From: Heloderma charlesbogerti
Taxonomy: Eukaryota > Chordata > Lepidosauria > Squamata > Helodermatidae
Direction: 5' to 3'
DNA length: 64,000 nucleotides
Assembly (NCBI GenBank): GCA_026122225.1
Contig: JANEZZ010002363.1
Location: 310,001-374,000 of the forward strand
In this document: in pieces, positions 21,555-34,136 of the stretch
How positions within the stretch are numbered: the first letter of the stretch is position 1
Layout of the letters: every line of letters starts with the position of its first letter
Made by a program: the position numbers and the translations under genes
Notes under the pieces: model-generated
The model's database searches: none
What the model saw: the letters and a program-made list of their open reading frames with translations, nothing else
Told to the model about the DNA's origin: nothing

Positions 21555-21875
21555 GGAGGCCACACAAGGAGGCAGAGTGAGGCAGCCACCTCAGGCAGCA
21601 GATGCTGGGTGGTGTGGAGGGGGCAGCAGTGGCAGTCCCCAGGCTGCTCCCCTCTGGTGGAGGACAGAGCCATGTGTTTGAGGCAGCCTGCCCTGCATAC
21701 CTTAACTAGCCTGCTGCCCTCAGGTGAGCTGGGGAATGCTGCCCCGTCACTAGTGTGGAAGTAAGATTCAACAGCCACCCCAGTTGGCTTGTGTAAGTGG
21801 AATGTGGCTGGGGTGGGGGGCATCTTGTCTTTCACCTCAGGCAGCAAAACATCTTGGGTTGGGCCTGAGCTCCAC
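21555..21875. mobile_element. Non-autonomous hAT-like element (relative of 8732)
   Basis: Read in reverse complement, this begins near caggcccaacccaagatg and tgctgcctgaggtgaaagac, matching the start of the element at 8732. The other end has ctcaggcagcagatgctggg near 21589. The end points are approximate and no duplication was found. Confidence 0.5.
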
Positions 21876-22019
21876 CCTGTCTCTGTTGCTCCCTGTATGG
21901 CCTAGAACATCTGTATGCATCCACAGATATGAAACCTGCCTTTTCTGTGAAGTCTTTCGCACAACCACCCAATTCCCATGCCATCCTGTAACTAAACTTA
22001 AATACATGTAAGTGAAAGA

Positions 22020-22170
22020 ACTTAATATTCCTTCCCACTTTACCCCACTTCCCTCCTCTTCCTGGAATTTTTGATTGTAAGCTCCTAAAAGCAGGGACCT
22101 GTCCTCTTGTACTCTGTAAAGCACAATGCACAGTGATGGCACTATATAACATAACAAAAACAAAAACAAC
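22020..22170 (+). repeat. LINE/SINE 3'-tail-like repeat
   Basis: gattgtaagctcctaaaagc, gcagggacctgtcctcttgt and ctctgtaaagcacaatgcac followed by a cactatataac end resemble a common reptile LINE-derived tail. No coding part is attached. Confidence 0.4.
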
Positions 22171-22410
22171 TACTATTGAAGGTGTAAGACCACTGTCCTC
22201 CCTTGCTTCTGTTCATCTTAAATGTGAAGGGAATATATGCAATGCCGGTACAGATTAAATGTATACTCTAAAAAAAAAATCCCTATTCCTTAACATTCTT
22301 TTGTTAAAACCATCTGTACACAAATAGTTTAAGAAGAAGAACATTACAAGGAAAGCAAAGGATTAAGGCCAAGGGCAAACTATTGCATTTTAATATTAAT
22401 TAATTTCAGT

Positions 22411-22411
<1 letters not shown>

Positions 22412-22453
<42 letters not shown>

Positions 22454-22470
22454 GTCTTTCTGTCTCTCTC
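22412..22470. repeat. (CT)n microsatellite
   Basis: An almost pure TC run from 22412 to 22449, then mixed tctg/tttc units to about 22470. Confidence 0.95.
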
Positions 22471-24298
22471 TGTATATAGGGAATGCAAAAAAACAAAAAC
22501 AGAACAAAAACAGCCATGTCAATGAGTCATACTAATTTTAGCTCATAGTTTTGGCAGTTCAAACATATGAAAACAGAGAAAGTTCCAGGACTGTAAATCT
22601 CTGAGCATTAACATTTGAAAAGTGCTTTGGGACAAATTAAGCAGAAGAGAGCACTTTCTTTATTGGCAACCAGAGAGGTACCCACGGATTGGAGAAAAAC
22701 TTAACATGACACCACTGTAAAGGCACAAACCAGGAAAGGGCAGACTGGTGTGTATAATCTTAGGACTGGGAAACATTCCAGTTTCAGGAGGTTGGAAGAG
22801 GATAGCTCTGCAAGTTCAAAGAGCCCGAGTATAAATTTTAGAGAGATCAAAGTTCCACACAATGAAAACTTGCTTTGTCTCTATGAGTCATTGTGCTACT
22901 GTGATTCAGAGGTGTCACAAACAGTTGCGTTATTGCTCAATATCATTTATTGTCTCTGTCTAAAATGTACGGTTGCCTTGTCCTGAGTGGTGTGCTCCTA
23001 CTAAGTGAATCTAGTTAATTCGAAACTAGAGAAGTGATGTGGTATCTCTACAAATGCAAGGCAGGTTGGTAGGGGCAGCTCCAGGATGTGAGGGAGCTCC
23101 CCACTCCCCCCACTCGACCCAGTATCTCTGCTTTTTTCTGCCTGGCCCCCCCACCTTGCCCTGGCCTACCTGGTATTGGCAGTGTACGCTGGATTGACAC
23201 CTAGTCTTCCAAGCTACTCCTGCTTTCCTTTAACAGCAGCCTGCCAGAGAAATTCAGAGGGCTAGCTTTACTTGGCATAAGAATATAAGAAGAGACCTGC
23301 TGGTTCAGGACAAAAGTTCAACAAGATGGTTCCAGAAAGGCCACAGACAACAAGCAACTGCCCTCCTCTCTGTTGTTGCACTGTGGAGTTAATGCTGGGT
23401 GGGGTGGCTTCTTACATGATGCCCCCAAAGATGAAATGCGTTACCAAAAAAGAGGACACCGATTTTCATAATATTTGCATATACACATTTATATATATGC
23501 AAATGTAGAAATGACTTATAATTTTAAATACATCTTACCTTAGTGGAGAAGACTGAGCCCAGGTGACCTGTGTTCCTGCTCAGCCTGCTGTCCAGTCTGC
23601 TGCTAACTGTGGATGGGCAACTTCAAGGGCCCTGCTCCCCTCCTCGTGGTCTCTTGACTTTAAACTAGACGTAGGCTAGAAACCTCTTCAAACAGAGATC
23701 TTCGAACGGAAGGCTGTCCTCTGCCAGCTCTCCAAATCAGAGGCTTGTTCTCTGTAAAGTAGGATACCTGGCCACCCTAGCACCTGCGCCGAAAATCCTC
23801 CCCACTTTTGTGGGGCCATTTGTGCCCTCGCAAAAGTGTGTGTGTGGGGGGGTGGAGGGCTGGTCACTTTTGCAGGGGGAGGTGAATTCTCATTATTGGG
23901 GGGGGGTCAGAGGGGCTTCACATTAGCATTCATGGTGGCAGAGGGTTTTCTCCATCTTTTTCTGTCTGGGAAACCAAAATGAGTGTTTCACCTTGGGCCT
24001 TTGTATGAGACAGAATGCGGACAGGCTGCTCATTGCTTTTCCACCACTGCTTGAAGTGGCAGCAAAACTTCTGTTGTTGTTTCATATACACCTGTCTGTT
24101 AGTTTATATTTATAAGTGCTGAAAAAGAATGGGCCAAATACTTTGGCACAGCACTATCTGGAGTGTTCCTCCTCAAAGTTTGAGCCAAACTACATATCCC
24201 TTTTCCAGGATACTCCATTCAATTCCCCCACCTGCCCCTGCCCCTCATATAAACCCACCCACACAGCAGGTGGTTGGCACATGAAGCATGCTGACTTC
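22471..24298. other. No gene recognised; small repeat fragment
   Basis: gcataagaatataagaagag and acctgctggttcagg at 23275-23315 match the start of the repeat at 5923. No other feature is supportable. Confidence 0.45.
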
Positions 24299-24306
24299 TT
24301 TTCTTT

Positions 24307-24342
<36 letters not shown>

Positions 24343-24344
24343 TC
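24299..24344. repeat. (TTTC)n microsatellite
   Basis: About 10-11 tandem TTTC units. The Ser/Phe and Lys/Glu repeat frames crossing it are artefacts of the repeat. Confidence 0.95.
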
Positions 24345-25605
24345 GGCTCAATATGTTTTTGTACTTCTGCAAATCACACCTGGAGGCTAAATTTGCTATT
24401 GGCATATAGCAGGGGTTCCCCTGCTTACTCTGCCTCAGAGATGGCTCTTTTTCTGCTGCTCATAGTGGCCCAGAAACAGCAATGTCACTGGAGATTGCCA
24501 GGGGCTGGGTGGGGCTTCGCCTGTCCCACACCCCAGCAAGCTCTAGTTCTCAACGGGCAGGCAGGGGATGTTTAAACTTCCCCATCCTTGCATGCATTGA
24601 GATGTGTGTATGTGTTGGGGTGGGAGGCAGCGTGCGTGTGTGTATTGGGGAAGAAAAGTATGTTTCTGTATGTGTGTGTGCACGCGCACAGATGCACACA
24701 TCCAGACCTGCATCTCATAGTAGATGGGGCAAAAGGTTGTGCATCCCTAGTACATAGAATAGATCTTCCATGGATTATCTAATCCACATTTAAAACCATC
24801 TAAAGTATGGAGACAGAAAATGGAAAACTGTCTGCTAATTTTCTGTGTCTCAAGCTACTGTTAAAGAGCAGGGCCAGTAAATGAAACCATAAATTTTGGG
24901 GAAGGGGCTTGCTCCAGGGAAAAAAATGCCTTGCCCTTAAAAAGAGAGGGGGGTGCCTCTGTGCTAGAGAGAAGAAGTGTTCATCCTTCAAAGGGAAAAA
25001 ACCCCTCAGTTCAGGAGGGGCACCATTGCAGGGAGAAGCCTTCCTGGGCAGGATCTACATAGGAATTTACTCAAGTGCTACTGTGCCTCACACACAGTCA
25101 TGGCACATAACTTTTCCCCTTCTCCGCAGGAACCATGGGTTTTCATGCCATAAAACTCGCATTTTTGCTTAGTCTTTTTGTGACAGTTTTTCTCTTTAAG
25201 GCAGCTTCCTTGCGTTCTGAAATGCAGTTTGTCGTAAGCTTGCAGTACTGAAAGAGGTGCGGCTTCAGTGCTGGCTGGGGAAGTGGCGCTGCAAGGAGGA
25301 ATGGAAAGTTGCCTTCAGCGAAGGGAGGACCCTCCACAGTAAAACAACAGCGGCTTTGCTCAGTGAACTAAAGAATGGATGCAAAACTGCTTCCCCTTCC
25401 CCTTGCTTTTGGAAAAAACAAACCCTGAAGCCTTCCCAGTTCTCTCCTTATTATTCTCATCATTATTTCCTTGCCTCAAGGAATGAGTTGAAAACACCAG
25501 ATAAACATGTCGACTCAGAAGTAAACCACATTGTCTTCAGTCACACTTACTCAGCGTGGGAGGGGAGAGAGGGGTGGGGAATTGGGGATTGCTTTGCCTT
25601 TTGAT
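24345..25605. other. No gene recognised; GT-rich tract near 24600-24690
   Basis: An imperfect GT-rich stretch (gtgtgtatgtgttgggg, gtatgtgtgtgtgcacgcgc) lies at 24602-24690. Otherwise nothing is supportable. Confidence 0.45.
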
Positions 25606-26055
25606 TTCAATCTCCCCTTATCCGCTGCCTTGGACCCACGCATAAGTTTAACGACTTGTTGATGCCGTGAGACTCCACCCACACATGCACGAACTAATGC
25701 AGTTTCCAGCCCCTTGATCATTTTAGTTGTCCTCCTCTGCACTTTTTCCAGCTCTGCAATATCTCTTTTTAGGTGTGGTGACCAGAACTGTACATAGTAT
25801 TCCAAGTGTGGTCACACCATACATTTGTATAAAGACACTATGATATTGGCAGTTTTATTCTCAATTCCTCTTCTAATTATGCCTGACATGAAGTTTGCTT
25901 TTTTTTACAGTGGCCATACACTGGGTTGACATCTTCATTGAGCTGTCCACCACAACCCTCAGATCTCTTTCTTGATTAGTCACTGCTAGCCCAGATCCCA
26001 TCAGGTTATACTTGAAGTTGGGATTTTTTGCCCCAACATGCAGCACTTTACTCAT
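25606..26055 (-). mobile_element. CR1/L3-type LINE 3' fragment
   Basis: Minus-strand frames read MSKVLHVGAKNPNFKYNLMG, with TNQERDLRVVVDSSMKMSTQ (25873-26055), then [20 protein letters not shown] and [12 protein letters not shown] (25700-25805). This is the RT C-terminal region of a CR1/L3 LINE. It differs clearly from the CR1 at 10-13.6 kb, so it is another, older subfamily. It ends in unrelated sequence near 25606 without a recognisable 3' terminus. Confidence 0.85.
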
Positions 26056-28211
26056 AATGAGTCCTCTTCAGGAAGTGGGTGCTCCCTTGCCTGACCACTG
26101 TCCTAGCCTGAATCTTAAGGCATTCTCAGGGGCTAGGTGGTGGCTCAGCATTCCACTCTGCCTCAGAAGGGGAGCTTTCTGCTTCTCGAGGAGGCAGATC
26201 TGAAGGCCTCACCCCTAAGGGCCCAGACATCTTGGGTGGCACCGGGGTCCTCTGAGGCAACCTGTTCCCTGGGGACATCTGGCTCTGAAACTCAAGCTCA
26301 TCCTCTGAGGGCGATTCCTCCCGTGGAGGTATGGCACCCTGGACCATGACAACCGCTCTGGAAATTGTCACAATTTCATTGCCCCCTATTCTTCCTACAC
26401 ATTCTATAATCAACCAAGAATTCTTCCTAACAATACCTTCTTTGAACCAAGCCCGGTGATTGCTTCAACATTGCAAATTACCACTCCTTGGAGAAGCACC
26501 AGATCTTGGACATCTGCAAATAATATTGGAAACCAGAGATTATCAACAGATAACTGACAAGCCACCATGATTTCAATTCAGTGGTGTTTGTGTGCATTGA
26601 ACCTAAAGCAAACAGCTTCCACCAGAACACTATCAAAGTATTACTTGGGGTGATATCCTTCTATTGACTTGAATAGATGAGATGTTAGAGACAAAATCCA
26701 ATTTAAATGGGACAAGGACTTGCATACAAACAGTCCAAGGTAGGTCAGGGTAGACTTTGCTTTGGGACATCACTCTGTGCCATCTGCTTTTTAAAGTTTT
26801 CTTAGGTACCAATGGCACTCACTATATAATCTATAAAAGTGGAACAATAGATGAGATACCAAAAGCAATGGTTGAATATACAGGAAAAGGTAGATTCCCC
26901 CCCCCCATTTCTGGTGATATTGCCCAATGATTAAAAACCATTGAAAGAAAATAATCCCCTAAACTAACAGCAAATTCATTCTCCAAGTGCTTAACTTTAT
27001 GTAGCCAGACTCACAAAAAAGAGAGAGGTATCAACAGACTTGCAGAAAGACCAAAGTTTGCAGCAGTACACAATAACTTTTTTAAAAGCTAGGGAGGGAA
27101 AGAAAAGAAAAAAAGTACACCACCCAAATGAGGACTGAGCAGGTACAGTGACCACAGAATGCTGAGTGACTGTGGGGGGCGGGGGGATGGAAAACTGGAA
27201 GTGGGGTTGCAGAATGGAATGGAGTATTCTGAAAATGGGAAATACCTGCAGTATTCTGTTGCAGGTCCCACTTGTAAAGACTGTTCAGGATATCACATCC
27301 CCATTATCTTATTGATAATGTTAAAAGATAAATAAAGCAGATGTTTCTAATTGTCCATTTGTAATTTTATACTAGCACATATGTTTTACACCTGTTTGAG
27401 TATTATTTTAAAAGAAAGGCAGTTAAAATGCTTTAAATTATACATATACAGAGACCATGACAAACAAAATTGAATACAGATTAAATTAAATTAGCCACAG
27501 AAAGAGCTTAGATCTGTGTGAGAATGAAGTGAAGTCGTCTAGAAAGCAAGTTAATAGAATAGCATAAACTTGACAAAACTGGGAAGGCTCAGGTGGTTTT
27601 TATATTGAATCTGATATGCCTAATGCAGCAAACTAGAAGACTAATAAAGATTTTCAAAGCATCATGATGATTTGACAGTTGGATAAATAAAAATAGCATA
27701 GTGATTTACAGTTCTGTCATTTTTAAAGGGTGGTGGAAATAGATACAATTTTTCTTGTACTGCCCTCTGTGGCTTTCCAATACATTTTACCGTCTCATTC
27801 AAAGAACTCCTTGTATGTTTCTATTTATTTTTCGTAGAATCAAATGTTTGGGGACAGATTCGTTTTCTGGCCTCAGAGCTCAACTAAGCATCAACAATGA
27901 GAAGAGCTCAAAGGTGAGACAACATAAGGTGGGTTTGTTTTTGATTGGGATGTGAAATGGTGATGGGAGCAGAATATTTCTTAATTTCCAGTATGTGTTT
28001 GCTAGGGATATACAACCCACTCACACCTTCAAGAAATCTCACTGCCCTTATGAAAACATTCAGTTTTCCTTGAAATGTGTTGGTGGTTTCACTTTGGGAA
28101 GTACCTGCAAATTAACTTTGAATTCTGTCTTAGGTGAAATCTGGAAACAGCCTAAAGATCTAAGAAACTCCACCAAGAAATGTCACTAGATTTACTGAAT
28201 CACTTTTGGCT
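26056..28211. other. No gene recognised
   Basis: A minus frame at 26126-26413 is rich in Pro, Ser and Glu without a domain I know. Poly-C at about 26898 and AT-rich DNA follow. I see no supportable gene or repeat family. Confidence 0.4.
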
Positions 28212-28417
28212 TACTTATTTTATTTATTTACAACATTTATATACATCTTCACATCTAAACAGATTCTGGTGTGGTGAACAATAAAAGATAAAAAGAATAA
28301 AAATACCATATCAAAACATATAAAGAATAAACCAATGTATTAAAAGTTTTCAAAAACAGAATACAATAAAAACTGTGGCTGGTCAATCAAGGAAGTCTTC
28401 ATGAAATAAAGATGTTT

Positions 28418-29109
28418 TCAGCAAGCGCTGAAAACAACACAATGTTGGTGCCTGCCTGATCTCAAAAGGCAAGGAGTTCTAGCCACCACCCTGAAGGCTC
28501 TACTCCAGGTAGGTTCCAACTGGGCCATGAGTCTGTGCAAAACCACTAGGACCATTCCATCTGATGACCTCAGTGGCCAGGCAGGTTGATAAGGGAGAAG
28601 GTGCTCTCTCAAGTAGCCTGGTCCTAAGTTGTTTACGGATTTATACACAAGTAGCAAAACTTTAAAACTGCCCCAGTAGCAAATAGGCAGCCAGTGCAGT
28701 TCCCTCAGCAAAGGAGTTGCATGCTGAAAAGGAGCAGCTCTTGATAACAGCCAAGCTGCTGCATTTTGCACAAGCTCCACCTTCTGGACCAGCCTTGAGG
28801 GCAGCCCCACATAGAGTGCATTGCAGTAAACCAGTCTTGAGGTTACTAGCGCCTGTACCACTGTGGCCAAGCTAGCTGAGGCTGTAGCTGGTGAACTAGA
28901 CAAAGCTGATAGAAGGCACTCTGAGCCACCATAGGCACTTGGGCCTCCTGTGACAGTGATGGATCTAGGACTACCCCCAGATTACGAACCTGATCTTTCA
29001 AGGGGAGTTGCAGAACAGGCAATGAGCCTATCTCCCAGACCTGGGAACCACTCACCCACAGAGCTTCTGTTTTGCCAGGATTCAGTTTATTGTCCATCAT
29101 CCATCCCAT
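28418..29109 (-). pseudogene. L2 ORF2 RT end and C-terminal domain
   Basis: The frame 28846-29109 reads MGWMMDNKLNPGKTEALWVS, then KDQVRNLGVVLDPSLS. The frame 28418-28903 continues with RLVYCNALYVGLPSRLVQKV, LLRELHWLPICYWGSFKVLL and LGPGYLREHLLPYQP. The YCNALY...GLP and LHWLP blocks are diagnostic of L2-type LINEs. Motif C is lost in decayed sequence upstream. Confidence 0.87.
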
Positions 29110-29644
29110 TACTGCATCTAGACACTGATCCAGGACCGTACAGCTTCATCTGATTTAGATGTCACAAGGAGCTAGACCGGTTTGTCATTAGCCTACTGAT
29201 GGCACTTGTCTCCAAATCCCTTAATAACCACTCCCAGTGGCTTCATATAGATGTTAAACAACATTGGGGACAAGATGGTACCCTGCGGAACCCATAGCTC
29301 AATTGCCAAGTAGCTGAGGAACGGTCACCCAATGTTACTGTCTGAAGTCAACCCCACAGTCAAGGTCAGAACCACTTCCAATGCCCAGCCAGTGGAGTCG
29401 ATCCAGGAGGATACCATGGTTGATGGTATCAAAAGCCAATGAGAGATTGAGCAGAATTAACAGGGTCGCACTCCCCCTGTCCCTCTCCTAATAAAGGTCA
29501 TCCATCAGGGTGACAAAGAATGTTTTGGTCCCCAAACCAGGTTGAAACCCAGATCAGAATCAGTCTAGATAATCAGTATCCTCCAAGAGTGCCTGCAGTT
29601 GCTCCACCACAAATCTCCAAAGTACCTTCCCTAAGAAAGGGGTA

Positions 29645-30108
29645 ATAGTTATAGAATCATAGTATAGTAGGATTAGAAGGGGCCTACAAGGCCATCGAGT
29701 CCAACCCCCTGCTCAATGCAGGAATCCAAGTCAGAGCATCCCCGACAGATGGCTGTCCAGCCTCATCTTGAATGCCTCCAGTGTGGGAGAGCCCACTACC
29801 TCCCTAGGGAATTGGTTCCATTGTCGTATTGCTCTAACAGTCAGGAAGTTTTTTCTGATGTTCAGCCGGAATCTGGCTTCCTGTCACTTGAGCCCATTAT
29901 TCTGTGTCCTGCACTCTGGGATGATGGAGAAGAGATCCTGGCCTTCCTCTCTGTGACAACCTTTCAAGTACTTGAAGAGCGCTATCCTATCTCCCCTCAG
30001 TCTTCTCTTCTCAAGGCTAAACATGCCCAGTTCTTTCAGTCTCTCTTCATAGGGCTTTGTTTCCAGTCCCCTGATCATCTTTGTTGCCCTCCTCTGAGCC
30101 CTCCAGCT
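29645..30108 (-). mobile_element. CR1 LINE 3' fragment inside the L2
   Basis: The plus-strand edge tagaatcatagtatagtagg is the inverse of a CR1 3' terminus. Minus-strand coding reads [20 protein letters not shown], with [20 protein letters not shown]. The same block in the CR1 at 13.2 kb is almost identical, so both belong to one subfamily. It interrupts the L2 RT: L2 homology continues on both sides. It is heavily 5'-truncated (about 460 bp). Confidence 0.9.
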
Positions 30109-30109
30109 T

Positions 30110-31031
30110 GTCTTAAGGTTACTAGCACTTCAAGCTGACAAATACCATTGGGCCCAGACCACTTCTTCAGGAATGGTCGCACTACTGCCACCTTAAGGAC
30201 AGCAGGAAACATCCCTTGACGCAAGAATGAATAGAAACAACCGATTTTGTCCTCAAAAGTCTGATGCAAAAACGTCACAGCAGGTCCTTGAAGGGACTAG
30301 GTCTCCGTTCACTGGAGAGAGTGTTAACAATCCTGGACCACTTGAAAAAGCTCCACTGGCTGGCTCCTCGATGATGCAATGGAGGCAGCAAAGTAAGCCT
30401 TCTTTGCTGCCTCACTGCTGCACAATAGGCACAATTATGTGCTCTAGAGCATGCTTGGTCATCTTCACTTTGAGTCTTACAACATTTGTGCTCTAGTCAC
30501 TATCCAGCTTGTTTCACTGTCTGCAGCTCCCCAGTATACCAAGGAGCAGAGTGGGCTCTACAGCACTGGAGGGGGCACTCAGGTGCAATCAAGTTGATGG
30601 CCATCTGTATCTCACTGTTCCACAGTGAGGCTAAGGCCTTGGCTCGATTGCCAGCTCTCTCCACTGGAAAATCCCCAAGAGCATTCAGAAATCCATTGGA
30701 TTCCATCACTCTCCTGGGGTGGACCATCCAACAGAGTCCCCCACCCCTGCAGGAGTAATGCTGTGAGTTCAAATCTCACTGGGAAATGGTCTGACCATGA
30801 TGATGGGCTTACTTGGACCCCCTCCCCCTTTTTCAGACTACTCATCTCACAGCTCGGAGCAAACACCAAATCAAGGATATGCCCCACTTCATGTGTTGGG
30901 CTGATGACAAACTGAGACAACCCTATGGTTGCCATGGAGGCCATGAAGTCCCGAGCCGGAACTCCAAAGACAGCATCAGCATGGAAATTAGTCACCCAGA
31001 ACCACTGTCCTGGGTTCCTCCAACACCACAC
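30110..31031 (-). pseudogene. L2 ORF2 endonuclease end and RT start
   Basis: Frame 30612-31031 carries the C-terminal half of the APE endonuclease: FMASMATIGLSQFVISPTHE, then VGHILDLVFAP and WSDHFPVRFEL, with the Ser-Asp-His motif intact. A linker (SAPWYTGELQTVK) follows, and at 30110-30278 the RT begins with FLRQGMFPAVLKVAVVRPFL. Frames are shifted and stops occur, so it is inactive. Confidence 0.8.
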
Positions 31032-31110
31032 TTGAGACCACCTCTGCCAGCTTGGTCAGGGAGGCTGCTGGGCAGCAGGGTGGGTGGTACACCAGCAGCA
31101 TCCCCCAATC

Positions 31111-31263
31111 TGTGCGGAGCACAGCCGGCCAGCCAGGATTCCAGGGGGGAGGGAGGAACGGAGCGCCTCCCCCCCGGCGAGGATTCCGGGGGGAGAGACG
31201 GAGTGCCTCCCCCCCAACCATAAACATAATCTGCGAAAGGTAAGTACCTTTCATACAACCCTA
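31111..31263. mobile_element. Palindrome-rich hAT-like element, copy 7 (end fragment)
   Basis: Only one end of the family is present. It starts at about tgtgcggagcacagccggcc, has two tandem G/C-rich units (cggagcgcctccccccc and cggagtgcctccccccc) and ends gcgaaaggtaagtacctttc then atacaaccct and a. The palindromic core and the other end are missing. It matches the right end of copy 5 closely. The left boundary meets L2 DNA directly and no target duplication can be paired. Confidence 0.75.
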
Positions 31264-31343
31264 CCTCTAACAGAACTATGGGCCCCAGGGATTCCTGAGG
31301 ACAGTAACAACTGTTGCATCAGAATACATGTGTAGTGTAGAGA

Positions 31344-31365
31344 GACACACACACACACACACACA
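31344..31365. repeat. (CA)n microsatellite
   Basis: About 11 CA units. Confidence 0.95.
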
Positions 31366-31439
31366 AGCACAGGTCCTCTGTAGCTCATCCTGTATCTTTT
31401 TGCCTCACACAGTGTGTTTTAGAGAAATTACGTCTACAC

Positions 31440-31553
31440 CAGCCTTCTCTGACCTGGTGCCCTCCAGATGTGCCAGACAACAACTTCCAGCATTTCCCAG
31501 CCAGCCAATTAAAATCCAACACATCTGGGGGGGCACCAGGTTGCGGAAGGCTG
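31440..31553. mobile_element. Short non-autonomous hAT element
   Basis: 114 bp, beginning cagccttctctgacctgg and ending ccaggttgcggaaggctg. Flanks gtctacac (31432-31439) and atctacac (31554-31561) agree at 7 of 8 positions. Same family as 15955 and 16713, and the least worn of the three. Confidence 0.88.
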
Positions 31554-31561
31554 ATCTACAC

Positions 31562-33816
31562 AGCATCTCTCTGCCCCTGCCTCCATTTAATCAAACGGCC
31601 AGCCAACCATGTCACTTTTGCACTCAATACAATGTTGTAGGGTAAGTTGTATTCTCAATGAGGTTGAATAAGGAATTGCAGGAGGATGGATTATTGTGCT
31701 TCCCCCCCCCCCCAATGTTGGTATAAGTGAAATTAGGGTTCTTTTTATATTGGCAATACAACAGGGGTAGGGTTGAGCCTAGATCAAGTAACTTGTAGCA
31801 AAGAAATGTGATTCTTAAGGCATTGAGAGTAAAAATATATACAACGAAATAGCACCCCAGTTAGCATTTCATCATGTGTTTCCCTTTTCTTGTCATAGGT
31901 GATTCATGGTCTTCTGGCACTTCCAGAGTAAAGTTTTGGCTGGAGAGGTTTTGCTGCCTGCATCAACCTCCTGTTGTAGACAACTGTCTAATCTTCTCTG
32001 TGGGTGGCAGAATTACATGCCCATTCAAGTACTTTGCAACATCAGAACAGTCGTTTCTGAGTACTTGATAGTAGCATAATGCCACTGGCGCTTTTGTTCC
32101 AGCCCTGTGTGCAAAGCTGGACCTAGAAGCATGATTAGCCTGCCTGCCAGGATGCGCTGTTTTTAGAGTAGCGAAGTTTGCTCCATTTGACAGCTCCTTT
32201 TATCATCTATATTTCCCCCCCCAAAAGTGTATCATTTCCTGCAAAAACAATCATTATAGTTTTCCACCTGTGTAGTTTTCATCTATTCTTTAGGTTGAAA
32301 AGGAGCTTGTTTTTGTAGTCTTTTATTTATGTCAGACAAAACAGGCTTTTTAACCATCTAACGCTGGCAGGATGTGGAGATTCTTAATCTCTGTATATGA
32401 GACAAAGGCTTTTATTCTTATACATGCATTCCCCTTTCATTCCAATTATTATCTTAGATCGCTTCATCTCTGGGCTGCTCAGTACCTAGTGTGAGCGAGA
32501 CCTGTTCAGTCCTCAGTGAGCTTTATTTTGCGACACACTATTAATTGAGACAAAACGAAACACTGTATGTGCAAAACATTCTTCCAAGCATCAGTGCATT
32601 GAGACAGGCCTGCAAAATTTGTGAGTTACCTAGCCAAAGGCAGCCCAGTGGTTGTATATTATGACAAGCTGGAGGGTCTATTGCCAGTCACCCCAATATT
32701 CTGCTGTTTTTGACATGGAAAAGAAGGTTTCACTCATGCTTGGGAAAGCACATGAGAATTCTGCCATTCTGAAAGCCAAGCCTGGCGCTCAAAGCAGAAT
32801 GGTGTACATGAATCAAAGCCATCACCCCCCTCTGGCATAAGCATTATTTTCCTGACTTAATCTATTGGCCCTCCTTTGATCCTATTTTTAGTTTACATCA
32901 AGGCTCCAAAATGTCCACCCAGGAGAGTCACCAGGAAATCTACTCATCAGTTGTTAATTTTTACCTACTTGTTTAAGGTGGGCAGAAGGAAAGCTTGGCA
33001 GTTTAACATACATCTTAGTTTCAGTGAGCCAGCGGAGTCAGGATTCTTGCCACTGTGTTTCACTAATTAAACTCAAATTTTGGGCATATAAGCAGCATCC
33101 AGACAGCCCAATAGTTAGGACTCTTTGACCCAAGGAAGTTTCACTCTCCCTCACAAGAGGAATCTTGTGAAGACCCCTTTTTCTCTCTCTTTGTTGCTGC
33201 AGAAACACCCCACTGTCTCCAACCACATTGCACCCCACACTGCGCAGATATGGAGAGGTAAAACACAATCCCTCCTATACTAGCCTCTCCATAGCAAGTC
33301 CATTCACTTGTCAGGCTTCCCTTCCCTCCTTTGTTACCCCCTTTCCCAGATAATCCAGTCAGCTTTTCCCTGCTCCTTTTTCTGACTCTTCCCTGGAGCT
33401 ACCACCCTCTTCCCTCCCCCTGCAAGTCCCCACATCCATTTTCCTGTTCTTTCTCCCCATTGCCAGGACCTCCCCCCACCCCACCCCATGTCAATCCTAG
33501 GAAGGAGAACTGGTCATCTGAATGAATCAAATTTAACTCTATAAAATGCCTGTTGCCTCAGTCTGATCTTTTGAATGTATGTTTTAATTCCTTTCAAAAA
33601 ATTACTCCTGGGTGAAGCTACTGTGTCTTCAAACTCCAAATCCCCTTAACCCCTCAAGGAGCTAAGCTTTGGGATACTCAGTGCTCAACGTTAAAAGATC
33701 CATTCAAGTGTCAAGATTGCATGTCTGAAGGTGCTCACTCAGGTATACAACTATTAACATGTTAACATGTTGATAATCCTCTTTTTTGTGCAGTCAAAAA
33801 AGCAGGCAGCCAAAAG

Positions 33817-33822
<6 letters not shown>
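31562..33822. other. No feature recognised
   Basis: Poly-C near 31702 and ordinary AT-rich DNA. Short frames such as 31874-32068 have no homology I recognise and no convincing exon boundaries. Confidence 0.5.

Positions 33823-33859
<37 letters not shown>
33823..33859. repeat. (GA)n microsatellite
   Basis: About 18 GA units. The Arg/Glu frame across it is an artefact. Confidence 0.95.
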
Positions 33860-33862
<3 letters not shown>

Positions 33863-34136
33863 AGGTATACTAAGCACTGGTGGACTGCTATAAATATCTG
33901 GCAGGATGTATTTGATTTACTTGTGGATCACATGTTGTGCAAGCCTGTATTAAGAATATTTACTTCCAACACTCTTGCGTCTGTATGGAAGTGCTGGGGG
34001 CATCCAGAACAGGTCAGCATGGGTGCATTGGGGCAAAGCTAAAGGCAAACAGTCTGGACAAGAATCAAGGATAAATAGGGCAGAGCAAATTGAAGAATTA
34101 CAATACAGGTTCTAACCACAGCCAAGGAGATGCAAG

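Larger units (their letters stand above)
28212..31110 (-). mobile_element. L2-type LINE, interrupted by a CR1 fragment
   Basis: Minus-strand L2 element. It starts at its 3' tail (tttatttatttacaacattt, 28219) and shows, in order toward its 5' side, the C-terminal domain (28418-28903), degenerate RT palm (28846-29640), an inserted CR1 fragment (29645-30108), the start of the RT (30110-30280), a linker and part of the endonuclease (30612-31031). Many stops and frame changes mark it as old. At its 5' side it meets a fragment of the palindrome-rich hAT-like family near 31110. Confidence 0.87.

Noticed and set aside
24190..24409. Open frames with Ser/Phe or Lys/Glu repeats
   Set aside because: They only translate the (TTTC)n microsatellite; no domain on either side.
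26126..26413. Pro/Ser/Glu-rich minus-strand protein
   Set aside because: No domain, no neighbour support, similar low-complexity frames exist on both strands.
31874..32068. Host exon candidate
   Set aside because: No recognisable protein family and no paired donor; an AG before it is expected by chance.
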